From CAYYJM01 sp964471755 (GTDB lineage: Bacteria; Planctomycetota; Planctomycetia; Gemmatales; Gemmataceae), in assembly GCA_964471755.1 (NCBI GenBank), contig CAYYJM010000136.1, forward strand, positions 1-16,326: a DNA stretch of 16,326 nt, written 5' to 3'. This document shows, piece by piece, positions 1 through 6,465 of this stretch. Positions within the stretch are counted from its first letter, which is position 1, and each line of letters opens with the position of its first letter. Position numbers and translations under genes: made by a program. Under the pieces are notes generated by a model. That model was given only the letters and a program-made list of their open reading frames with translations, searched no databases and had not been told where the DNA came from.

Positions 1-737
1 ATGATCTGCGGAATGACGCCCGAGATCTCGGCCAGGATGGTCGGCTCGTTCTTGCCGAGGGTGACCTGGTTGCTGATCTGGTAGAAGTGGCCGGATGCCC
101 GACTTCCCTCGCCATACAGACCGCGCACGGCGAGGTTGATCTTCTGGAGAGCCCGGAAGACCTTCTCCAGTTGCCGGGTGAACTCCAGGGCCGGCAGGTG
201 GAGCATGACGCTGGCCCGCATGCCGGTGCCGACGTTCGTCGGACAGGCGGTCAGGTAGCCGAAATCGTCGCTGAAGGCGTAGGTGACCTTCTGTTCAACG
301 AGGTCGTCGATGCGATCGATCTCCTGCCAGGTAGCGTCCAGGGCCAGGCCGGAGTGCATGACCTGAAGGCGCAGATGGTCCTCTTCGAGGATCATCAGGC
401 TGACCGTCTCAAGCGGCCCCACCGCGACTCCCCTCGGCCCCTCGGCAAGGGCCAGTTCGCGGGAGATCAACTGACGTTCGACCAGCATCTGGCGATCGAT
501 GCTGGAGAGGTTGACCAGCGAGAGGTATTCCAGGGGCGGATTCAGTTCCAGACGACTGATGCGGTCGCGCAGGTACGACTCGATCTCGGATTTCTGGTAG
601 TTGCTCGCCCGGTTGGTGAACGGGTAAGAGGCAAGGTTACGGGCGAGACGGATGCGCGTCGAAATGACGATGTCCGCCTCGGGGCCGGTGCCACGCAGCC
701 ATTCGCCACAGCGCTGGGCCTGTTGATCAAGGTTCAT
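1..737 (-). CDS. mcsB: Protein-arginine kinase McsB, N-terminal part (cut by window edge)
   Basis: ATP:guanido phosphotransferase-family kinase that phosphorylates arginine residues; in Firmicutes this marks proteins for ClpCP degradation. The reading frame is open from the ATG at 737 to the left edge, giving 245 codons. The family is usually about 350 residues, so roughly the last 100 are missing. Visible motifs are STRIRLARN (residues 26-34), EEDHLR (119-123) of the guanidino kinase core, CPTNVGTG with the catalytic-type cysteine at residue 165 (close to position 167 of the Bacillus enzyme), RASVMLHLPAL (174-184) and GLYGEGSRASG (206-216). The start codon overlaps the 3' end of the upstream mcsA-like gene by 11 bp, so translation is probably coupled. 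The pArg-binding C-terminal region cannot be assessed. Identification is confident; the physiological target in this organism is unknown. Confidence 0.95.
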   Translation of the reverse strand, partial: MNLDQQAQRCGEWLRGTGPEADIVISTRIRLARNLASYPFTNRASNYQKSEIESYLRDRISRLELNPPLEYLSLVNLSSIDRQMLVERQLISRELALAEGPRGVAVGPLETVSLMILEEDHLRLQVMHSGLALDATWQEIDRIDDLVEQKVTYAFSDDFGYLTACPTNVGTGMRASVMLHLPALEFTRQLEKVFRALQKINLAVRGLYGEGSRASGHFYQISNQVTLGKNEPTILAEISGVIPQI

Positions 738-1227
738 CCCGGACTTCCCTCTCTCGGAGCAGGTCGCGCAGTCGGGCGGCCTCCTCGTAGCGTTCTTCGG
801 CGACGGCGGACTGCAGTTGCCGGCGCAGGTCGATCAACTCGGCCTGTTGTGACGGCGGAACGCGCCGGTGGGGTGCCTTGCCGACGTGGCGAGTATGGCG
901 ATGGATGCGCAGCAGGAGCGGTTCCAGGCCGACCTGGAAGACCTGGTAATCGTTGGGACAGCCGAGCCGACCCTGGGCGCGGAACTCCATGTAACGGATG
1001 CCGCAGACGGGGCAGACCAGACGAGCCAGTTCCTCCATCTGCTGGCCGACGTGCGGGCCGAGGTAGGTCTGGAACGTCTGCAAGATGGCGGGCAGGTTCA
1101 GTTCCGACTTTTCGACCAATTTCTGGGCCTCGGCGCAACCCCGGCACAGGTGCAGCTCGCGTTTCTGGTTCTGCACGATGTCGGTCAGGTGGATGGTGGC
1201 CGGGTTGTCACATAGTTGACATTTCAC
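727..1227 (-). CDS. mcsA: McsA-like zinc-finger/UVR protein, second copy (activator of McsB)
   Basis: Predicted partner and activator of the arginine kinase McsB. The 166-residue protein has paired CxxC motifs at residues 3/6 and 28/31, a second cluster at 72/75 with Cys90 in the GRLGCP motif, and a C-terminal UVR-type coiled helix pair (about 126-162, LIDLRRQLQ...YEEAARLRD). This is the McsA layout and length. The start is a GTG at 1227, chosen because the MKC(Q)xxC start of the first zinc motif begins there and an AAAGGA sequence lies about 8 nt upstream; no in-frame ATG fits. It overlaps mcsB by 11 bp and follows a paralogue 42 bp upstream, so the three form one operon. The cysteine positions are identical to those of the first copy, although the sequence between them differs. 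Confidence 0.9.
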   Translation of the reverse strand: MKCQLCDNPATIHLTDIVQNQKRELHLCRGCAEAQKLVEKSELNLPAILQTFQTYLGPHVGQQMEELARLVCPVCGIRYMEFRAQGRLGCPNDYQVFQVGLEPLLLRIHRHTRHVGKAPHRRVPPSQQAELIDLRRQLQSAVAEERYEEAARLRDLLREREVRDEP

Positions 1228-1269
1228 GCCGCGATCCTTTCCCCGTTTGCCTGGTCGGCCGGGATCGAG

Positions 1270-1764
1270 TTAGCTTTCCTCCAGTCGGCGGATACGGTCC
1301 CGCAACTGGGCGGCTTCCTCGTACGCCTCCTTGTTCACGGCCTGCGTAAGCTGTCGTCGCAGTTGTGTCAACTCCGCTTCCTTGCGCTGGCGGTCGGGCT
1401 GCTGACGGGGCACCTTGCCGCAATGGCGGGTTTCGCCGTGGATGCTCTCCAGGAGTGGCAGCAGTTCCTCGCGAAAGACCTCGTAGTCGTGCGGACAGCC
1501 GAGCCGGCCGCTATTGCGGAAGTCGATGAACTTGATGTTACAGATTTCACACTCGCGGTTGAGAAGATTCTGCTCCTCGCCTTCGTCCATCAGGCCGACC
1601 GTGGTGGGATTCTTGGCGGCACTGGTCTTCTGGCCCTGCTCGACGAGGAAGCGTTGATAGCACTCCTCGCACAGGTGCCACTCTTCGATCTGGTCTTCGC
1701 CCAGGATCTCGGTGATGTGCAAGGTCGCGGTTTTGGGACACTTCTGGCACTTCATCATGGCCAT
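1270..1764 (-). CDS. McsA-like zinc-finger/UVR protein, first copy
   Basis: A second McsA-type protein of 164 residues at the head of the mcsB operon. CxxC pairs sit at residues 6/9 and 32/35, a further pair at 72/75, and Cys90 in GRLGCPHDYEVF. The C-terminus carries a UVR motif (about 128-162, LTQLRRQLTQ...YEEAAQLRD). The start was set at the ATG at 1764 (MAMMKC), because an AGAGGGGG ribosome-binding site lies directly upstream. The frame stays open further, to 1890, but that stretch reads as low-complexity non-homologous sequence and crosses the promoter. The spacer residues 44-70 are more acidic and Asn/Glu-rich than in the downstream copy. It is the expected activator or zinc-dependent sensor for McsB. 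Which copy is the functional McsA cannot be told from sequence. Confidence 0.88.
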   Translation of the reverse strand: MAMMKCQKCPKTATLHITEILGEDQIEEWHLCEECYQRFLVEQGQKTSAAKNPTTVGLMDEGEEQNLLNRECEICNIKFIDFRNSGRLGCPHDYEVFREELLPLLESIHGETRHCGKVPRQQPDRQRKEAELTQLRRQLTQAVNKEAYEEAAQLRDRIRRLEES

Positions 1765-1805
1765 GCCCCCTCTGCGGCGAGCCAGCTGATCCAGGCGTTT
1801 TCGCC

Positions 1806-1833
1806 ATTCTAACAAGGGGGGGTATGGTGTCAA
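1806..1833 (-). promoter_or_regulatory. Sigma70-like promoter of the mcsA-mcsA-mcsB operon
   Basis: On the minus strand, a perfect -35 box TTGACA (1833-1828) is followed after 16 bp by a -10 box TAGAAT (1811-1806). Transcription would start near 1799, giving a leader of about 35 nt before the ATG at 1764. The spacer holds a run of seven C. I saw no CIRCE element and no CtsR-type direct repeat next to it. Confidence 0.65.
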
Positions 1834-1919
1834 GCAGAGGGTGCCGGCCTCGCCCCCGCACCACCGGGCCCTGTCGGTCCGAAGCGCCACCGCGACTCGC
1901 TGGATTGCGCGGTATCTCC

Positions 1920-1948
1920 TTGCCCCGGGTTGAGTCAGCGTTTACGAT
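1920..1948 (+). promoter_or_regulatory. Candidate promoter of the ABC transporter operon
   Basis: TTGCCC (1920-1925) and TACGAT (1943-1948) are separated by 17 bp, each matching 4 of 6 positions of the sigma70 consensus. Transcription would begin near 1955, leaving a leader of about 109 nt that contains the two short palindromes at 1951-1995. This is a weak match and is inference only. Confidence 0.3.
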
Positions 1949-1950
1949 CG

Positions 1951-1995
1951 CTTCAGTGAAGTGAAATACCGACCGAGCGCGTTCTATTCGCTCGG
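1951..1995. promoter_or_regulatory. Two short palindromes in the leader of the ABC transporter operon
   Basis: CTTCA-G-TGAAG (1951-1961) is a perfect 11-bp palindrome. CCGAGCG (1973-1979) pairs with CGCTCGG (1989-1995) across a 9-nt loop. Both lie between the candidate promoter and the start at 2064 and could be operator sites or a small leader hairpin. No regulator can be assigned. Confidence 0.35.
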
Positions 1996-2063
1996 CCAGT
2001 CCGCCAGTTCAGGTGTGGCGTTTGTCCGGTTGTGGCCCTTCCTGTCGAGGTTGCGCACGAGTC

Positions 2064-2861
2064 ATGATTCGCCTTCACGGCGTCGGTAAATCCTTCGGGG
2101 GGACGGTCGCACTGCACCCCACCGATCTGACAATCGAACCGGGTCAGACCACGGTCCTGCTCGGGCCTAGCGGCTGCGGCAAGTCCACCCTACTCCGGCT
2201 CATGATTGGCCTGCTCGAACCGTCCGCCGGCGTCATCGAGTTCGACGGCCAGGCGGTTGCGCCGAAGGATCTCCTGCGCCGCCGGATTGGCTACGTCATC
2301 CAGGACGGTGGCCTCTTTCCGCACATGACCGCCGGCGAGAACGTCACCCTGGTCGCCCGCTACTTGATGCGGATGGACCCCGTCGATCTCGAACGCCGTA
2401 CCCGGATCAAGACCCTGGCCGACATCGACGCTCGCGTTCAGTATCTCGACGGGCTCGTCAAGCTGCCCGCCGGGGCCCTCGCCCGCTATCCGGCCCAGCT
2501 CTCCGGTGGCCAGCGTCAGCGCGTCGGCATCATGCGCGCCCTGATGCTCGAACCGGAGGTGATGTTTCTCGACGAGCCGATGGGGGCCCTCGACCCGCTC
2601 ATCCGCTACGAACTTCAGGAGGACCTGCGCACCATCTTCCGGACGCTGAACAAGACGGTCGTTCTGGTGACGCACGACATGGGCGAGGCGGCATTCTTCG
2701 GCAACACGCTGGTCCTGCTCAACGCGGGTCGAATCGTTCAGAAGGGAACGTTCGCGGATCTGATCGAACGGCCGGCCGATCCGTTCGTGACCCGGTTCTT
2801 CCAGGCCCAGCGGTTGCCGGAACTCAACGGCCAGGTCCGCCCGGAAGGGGTGACGCCATGA
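2064..2861 (+). CDS. OpuC/ProV-like ABC transporter ATP-binding subunit
   Basis: Cytoplasmic ATPase that powers an importer of the quaternary-amine family (glycine betaine, choline, carnitine or related). The 265-residue protein has Walker A GPSGCGKST (34-42), a Q-loop glutamine at 80, signature LSGGQRQR (146-153), Walker B VMFLDEP (166-172) and switch histidine 204 (VTHD). The start was placed at the ATG at 2064, where homology begins (MIRLHGVGKSF). The open frame extends 17 codons further upstream, but those codons are not family-like. There is no strong Shine-Dalgarno at the usual spacing, only GAGG about 13 nt upstream. It lacks the C-terminal CBS domains found in some OpuCA/OpuAA proteins, so osmosensing by CBS is unlikely. 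Its TGA overlaps the next start (ATGA), which indicates translational coupling with the permease fusion. Confidence 0.92.
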   Translation: MIRLHGVGKSFGGTVALHPTDLTIEPGQTTVLLGPSGCGKSTLLRLMIGLLEPSAGVIEFDGQAVAPKDLLRRRIGYVIQDGGLFPHMTAGENVTLVARYLMRMDPVDLERRTRIKTLADIDARVQYLDGLVKLPAGALARYPAQLSGGQRQRVGIMRALMLEPEVMFLDEPMGALDPLIRYELQEDLRTIFRTLNKTVVLVTHDMGEAAFFGNTLVLLNAGRIVQKGTFADLIERPADPFVTRFFQAQRLPELNGQVRPEGVTP

Positions 2862-4378
2862 AGAAGCTCGTGATCGGCGGCGTGATCGGTCTGGCCGTCC
2901 TGGCCCTCGGCCTCTGGTACTTCCTGTCTCGGCCGCCGAAGGTGGTCATCGGTGCGAAACTGTTTACCGAGTCGGTCATCCTCGGCGAAATGCTCCAGGC
3001 GCTGGTTCGCGACGCTGGCGTGAAGGCCGATCTCAAGCACCTGGCCGGGACCGGCCTCGTCTGGCAGGCCCTCAACAGCGGCGAGATCGACGCCTACGTC
3101 GAGTACACCGGAACGCTGAGTACCGAGATCCTGGCCGAATACGGTCTGAAAAGCACCGATCTGGATGGCCTGCGTGCCGAGTTGGCCACGCGCGGTCTGA
3201 AGATGAGCCGGCCTCTGGGGTTCAACAATTCGTACGCCCTCGGCATGCGGGCCGACCGGGCGAACGAACTCGGCATCCGCTCCATCTCGGACCTGAGGAA
3301 GCCCGCAGCTCACGACCTGAAGATCGGCCTGAGCGACGAATTCCGCACCCGGCCCGACGGCTGGGTTGGCCTCAAGGCCCGTTATGGTCTGCCTCAGAAG
3401 CCCGGCAAGAGTCTCGATCATGCCATCGCTCTGCAATCGCTGGTCGTCGAGGCGATCGACGTCACGGACCTGTACACGACCGATGCCGAGATCCAGCAGC
3501 TCCATCTGAAGGTTCTTGACGACGATCTCGGCTACTTCCCCCGCTACGAGGCGGTCATCCTGTGGCGTGACGACCTCGAGACACGGCATCCGGACCTGGT
3601 CGAGCAATTCAGGCGGCTGGAAGGGGCGATCGACACGAAGACGATGACCCGGCTGAATGCCGCTGTCGTCGTCGCGAGGGAGCGTGAAGCGAAGGTGGCG
3701 GGCGAGTACCTGGAACGGAGCTTCGGGCTGGACCTGCCGGCTCATTCGGGCCACGGGTTCTGGAGCCGACTCCTGGTCAACGGCTACACCCATCTCTACC
3801 TCGTGGCCATCTCCCTTGTGGCCGCGATCGTGGTTTCGATCCCGCTGGGCATTCTGGCGTACAAGCTGCCGAGCCTCGGGACGGTCGTCCAGGGTCTGGT
3901 CGGCATCCTGCAAACGATCCCGTCGCTGGCCCTGCTGGTGTTCCTGCTGCCGCTCTTCGGCGTCGGAGCGCTCACGGCCATCGCGGCCATGTACCTCTAC
4001 AGTCTGCTGCCGATCGTCAGCAACACCTACACCGGCCTGAAGAGCGTACCGGGCAACCTGAAGGAGGCGGCCGAGGTTCTCGGGCTACCGTGGTACTCGC
4101 GGTTGTGGCGGATCGAGCTGCCGCTGGCGATGCCGAGCATCCTGGGCGGCATCCGGATCGCCGCCGTGGTCAGTGTCGGCCTGGCGACGATCGGGGCCTT
4201 CGTCGGCGCGGGCGGTTACGGCGAGCCGATCGTCGCGGGATTGCGGCTGAACGATCTCGGGATGATCCTGCAAGGTGCGATCCCGGCGGCGCTCCTGGCC
4301 CTGGTCATGCAGGGGCTGTTCAGTCTGCTCGAACGGGTACTCGTACCGCGCGGCCTGCGTCTGCATCCGGGCCACTGA
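2858..4378 (+). CDS. OpuC-like substrate-binding/permease fusion of the ABC transporter
   Basis: A single 506-residue protein combining both non-ATPase parts of the importer. Residues about 5-23 form an N-terminal membrane anchor. Residues about 28-295 are an OpuAC/OpuCC-type binding domain (GAKLFTESVILGEML, YVEYTGTL, NNSYALGM, RPDGWVGL, TDLYTTDAEI). Residues about 305-500 are the membrane domain, with the permease motif QTIPSLALLVF and the EAA loop (EAAEVLGLPWYSRLW, followed by LPLAMPSI). It starts at the ATG overlapping the ATPase stop codon. The domain order is binding domain first. Well-known fusions such as EgtU have the permease first, so the topology must place the binding domain outside through the N-terminal anchor. 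Substrate specificity (betaine, choline, ergothioneine or another compound) cannot be read from the sequence. It ends convergently with the desaturase gene. Confidence 0.9.
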   Translation: MKKLVIGGVIGLAVLALGLWYFLSRPPKVVIGAKLFTESVILGEMLQALVRDAGVKADLKHLAGTGLVWQALNSGEIDAYVEYTGTLSTEILAEYGLKSTDLDGLRAELATRGLKMSRPLGFNNSYALGMRADRANELGIRSISDLRKPAAHDLKIGLSDEFRTRPDGWVGLKARYGLPQKPGKSLDHAIALQSLVVEAIDVTDLYTTDAEIQQLHLKVLDDDLGYFPRYEAVILWRDDLETRHPDLVEQFRRLEGAIDTKTMTRLNAAVVVAREREAKVAGEYLERSFGLDLPAHSGHGFWSRLLVNGYTHLYLVAISLVAAIVVSIPLGILAYKLPSLGTVVQGLVGILQTIPSLALLVFLLPLFGVGALTAIAAMYLYSLLPIVSNTYTGLKSVPGNLKEAAEVLGLPWYSRLWRIELPLAMPSILGGIRIAAVVSVGLATIGAFVGAGGYGEPIVAGLRLNDLGMILQGAIPAALLALVMQGLFSLLERVLVPRGLRLHPGH

Positions 4379-4409
4379 TCGCCGGGAGGCGGACGCGGCG
4401 AAAGGGAGT

Positions 4410-4550
4410 GTCCGGCTCTGGTCTGACTTTTTTGGACTGCGGGAATCCTTTCCCGCTCTAACTTTCTGACTCTCGGCTGAGCAAGCCAGAAAGCCAGTGC
4501 GGCGAAGCATCGCCGCAGTCCAAAAAAGTGAAACCAGCCAGAACCAGGAC
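4410..4550. repeat. Nested palindromic element between convergent genes
   Basis: An exact 17-bp inverted repeat (4426-4442 against 4513-4529: T6 then GGACTGCGG, mirrored by CCGCAGTCC then A6) is extended outward by an imperfect pairing of 4410-4425 with 4530-4550. Inside are further hairpins: GCGGGAA/TTCCCGC (4439-4456, loop TCCT), CTTTCTG/CAGAAAG (4462-4468 with 4487-4493) and GCGGCGA/TCGCCGC (4499-4516, loop AGCA). The T-run is on the 5' side of the stem and the A-run on the 3' side, opposite to an intrinsic terminator. A dispersed palindromic or MITE-like element fits better. It fills most of the 190 bp between two convergent genes. Confidence 0.7.
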
Positions 4551-4568
4551 AGGCTCTCACGTTGCGGG

Positions 4569-5468
4569 TCAGTACACCTGCCTCGTGCGCAACTCCGGTG
4601 CCGCCTCGTCGAGACGTCGGGCCAGCTCCGGCCAGTGACAGGTCGGCACCGCCGGGAACAGATGGTGTTCGACGTGGTGGAACATCTGATAGCTGATCAG
4701 GTTCTTGAACCAGCCGCGCTGCGTCCGGGCGAGGTGCTGATCGCGGTCGCATTCGTGGTGGACAGTCCAGACGGCAAAGAAGCCCGTGCAGCTCTGGCCG
4801 AGCCACATCGTCATCGTGAAGGCGGCCGGCCACCAGAGCCCCCACACCGGCCAGAGCAGACCGAAGGCGAGCGCGTACCACGCCAGGTTCGCCGCCAGCT
4901 CGGCACGGATCCACATCCGTTGACGCGGCCGGGCGGTGCGCAGGGCGAAACGCAGGAGCATGAGCGGAAACAGCGGGCCGATCAACAGCGCTCGCCACCA
5001 CGGTAACCGGGCGGTCGACCCCTCCACATCATCGGGGCCGAGGTTGGTCCGGTGATGGTGCAGATGACAGACCTGGACCGCGTGCATGCTGCCGGTCATC
5101 ACGATCGACAGGAAGAACATCAGCAGATCGCAGCCCCGACGCGACAGGCCGACCGCGTAGTGAAAGGCGTTGTGCGTCTGACGCAGACCGGTCAGGAACA
5201 GGTAGAAGCCGCTAATCAGGGCGGCGAGGAGCCACGTCGGATTGGCGGTGTGCTGGGCGTACCCGAAAAAACCGAGCGTCGCGACGAGCCACGGCAGGCT
5301 CAGCGTCGCTTCCTGGAAGGTTTCCCACGGCGAGACCGTGATCAGGTCACGCCAGAGGACGGACCGTACACGCGGGTCGTGGGCAATGTGGCAACCCTCG
5401 TCGCCCGGCAGGGCCGCCAGGGGGACGAGGATCTCCCCCTCCAGGTGGGTCGATACGGGCAGGCTCAT
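4569..5468 (-). CDS. Fatty-acid desaturase-family membrane di-iron enzyme
   Basis: An integral membrane oxygenase of the fatty acid desaturase superfamily (299 residues), which inserts a double bond or hydroxyl into a lipid chain using two irons. The histidine boxes are present: HNAFH (99-103), HLHHH (135-139) and HVEHH (265-269, in HHVEHHLFP), with an extra HHECD near 237. Hydrophobic segments lie at about 56-95, 113-128, 160-175 and 193-232. The ATG at 5468 was chosen because GGAG lies 9 nt upstream. The frame continues upstream to 5717, but that part is antisense to the WD40 gene. It lies 107 bp downstream of the WD40 gene on the same strand and could share its transcript. The exact substrate (fatty acyl lipid or carotenoid-like) is undetermined. 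Confidence 0.85.
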   Translation of the reverse strand: MSLPVSTHLEGEILVPLAALPGDEGCHIAHDPRVRSVLWRDLITVSPWETFQEATLSLPWLVATLGFFGYAQHTANPTWLLAALISGFYLFLTGLRQTHNAFHYAVGLSRRGCDLLMFFLSIVMTGSMHAVQVCHLHHHRTNLGPDDVEGSTARLPWWRALLIGPLFPLMLLRFALRTARPRQRMWIRAELAANLAWYALAFGLLWPVWGLWWPAAFTMTMWLGQSCTGFFAVWTVHHECDRDQHLARTQRGWFKNLISYQMFHHVEHHLFPAVPTCHWPELARRLDEAAPELRTRQVY

Positions 5469-5575
5469 GATCGATTCTCCGACAGGGGGGCTCGGTTCGC
5501 AGGCAATGAACCGTCCTGCTGCCCGGTGAGATAACCGCCGAAGTGCCTGGCCAATCGTTCCACCGGTGAGTCGAG

Positions 5576-6427
5576 TCAGTCCAGATCCCAGACCATCAGC
5601 GTACCGTCGAAGCCGGCGGCAACGGCGGTCATGCCGTCCGGGGCCATGGCCAGGCCACGGATCGTGCTGATCTGCCAGTCGTAGCAGCGCCACTCGCTCC
5701 AGTCCCTGGTGTCCCACAGACGGACGACCCCATCCAGACTGGCGGTCGCCAGAAGTTGGCCATCCGCACTGAACGCACAGCCGAGCAGGAGTCCGTGATG
5801 ACCCGATAATGTGTGCGACACCGTCCCGTCGGTGGCACGCACGTCAAGGTCTCCTCCGAATCCACCCAGCGCCGCCCAGCAGCCATCGGGACTGAGGGCT
5901 CCGGTGAGATAGTTTCGCGGACTGGCCTCGATCAGGTGGGTCACCACCCCGGAAACCGGGTCCGCCAGAGAGGCTCTGCCCCCCGAGACGAGCAGGAGTC
6001 GGCCCGCATCGCTGAAGCTGACAGCCCAGAGCATCGACACGTCAGCGAGAGGACGCCAGATCTGCTGGGCGAACGACCAGATGTGATAGGTGTTCTCGAA
6101 GCGGACTCCGGCCAGGTAGGCTCCGTCCCGGCTCCAGGCCACAGCCAGGAGCGGAGCATCACTCTGCTGCTCCGAGAGCTTCTTCGGTTCCTCATCGCTG
6201 ACGGGATCCCACACGACCAGCTCGCGTGGCCCCCCCAGGGCGACCCGGCCATCGGGCGAAACCGCCAGGGACGGGACCACGAAGGGCATCGACCGACGAG
6301 TCAGTTCCGCGCCGTTGGTCAGGTCCCACAACGCCACCGTCTGGTCCCACCCGGCCGACACGAGGCGCTGACCCGGCAGGTATGCGATCGCCAGGATCGG
6401 GCCGCCATGGGCAGGGATGGCTCGCAT
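5576..6427 (-). CDS. Cytoplasmic WD40 beta-propeller protein, seven repeats
   Basis: A 283-residue protein built almost entirely of WD40 repeats and probably acting as a protein-binding scaffold. I count seven blades, starting near residues 5, 47, 92, 130, 167, 207 and 248. The clearest are the first (ending VALWDL), the sixth (LLATASLDGVVRLWDT) and the last (FDGTLMVWDLD). Seven blades in this length makes a complete single propeller with no extra domain, which is small for planctomycetes, where such repeats are often fused to kinases. There is no signal peptide. The ATG at 6427 has GAGGGG about 6 nt upstream. It starts 38 bp after the stop of the FAD oxidoreductase, so co-transcription is likely. 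Partner and function are unknown. Confidence 0.82.
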   Translation of the reverse strand: MRAIPAHGGPILAIAYLPGQRLVSAGWDQTVALWDLTNGAELTRRSMPFVVPSLAVSPDGRVALGGPRELVVWDPVSDEEPKKLSEQQSDAPLLAVAWSRDGAYLAGVRFENTYHIWSFAQQIWRPLADVSMLWAVSFSDAGRLLLVSGGRASLADPVSGVVTHLIEASPRNYLTGALSPDGCWAALGGFGGDLDVRATDGTVSHTLSGHHGLLLGCAFSADGQLLATASLDGVVRLWDTRDWSEWRCYDWQISTIRGLAMAPDGMTAVAAGFDGTLMVWDLD

Positions 6428-6465
6428 GTCTACCCCTCATTCGCCGACAGCGCCGCCGGTACGCT

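Noticed and set aside
87..1349. 420-codon open frame on the plus strand
   Set aside because: It is antisense to mcsB and the mcsA copies, which have clear family motifs; long shadow frames are expected in GC-rich DNA.
2738..3913. 391-codon open frame on the minus strand
   Set aside because: It is antisense to the transporter fusion gene and its translation has no recognisable domain.
4410..4550. Bidirectional intrinsic terminator
   Set aside because: The T-run precedes and the A-run follows the stem, the reverse of terminator polarity on either strand. It could still slow polymerase, but I do not call it a terminator.
5469..5717. N-terminal extension of the desaturase frame
   Set aside because: It overlaps the WD40 gene antisense, is low-complexity, and a good ribbon of evidence (GGAG and family start) supports the ATG at 5468.
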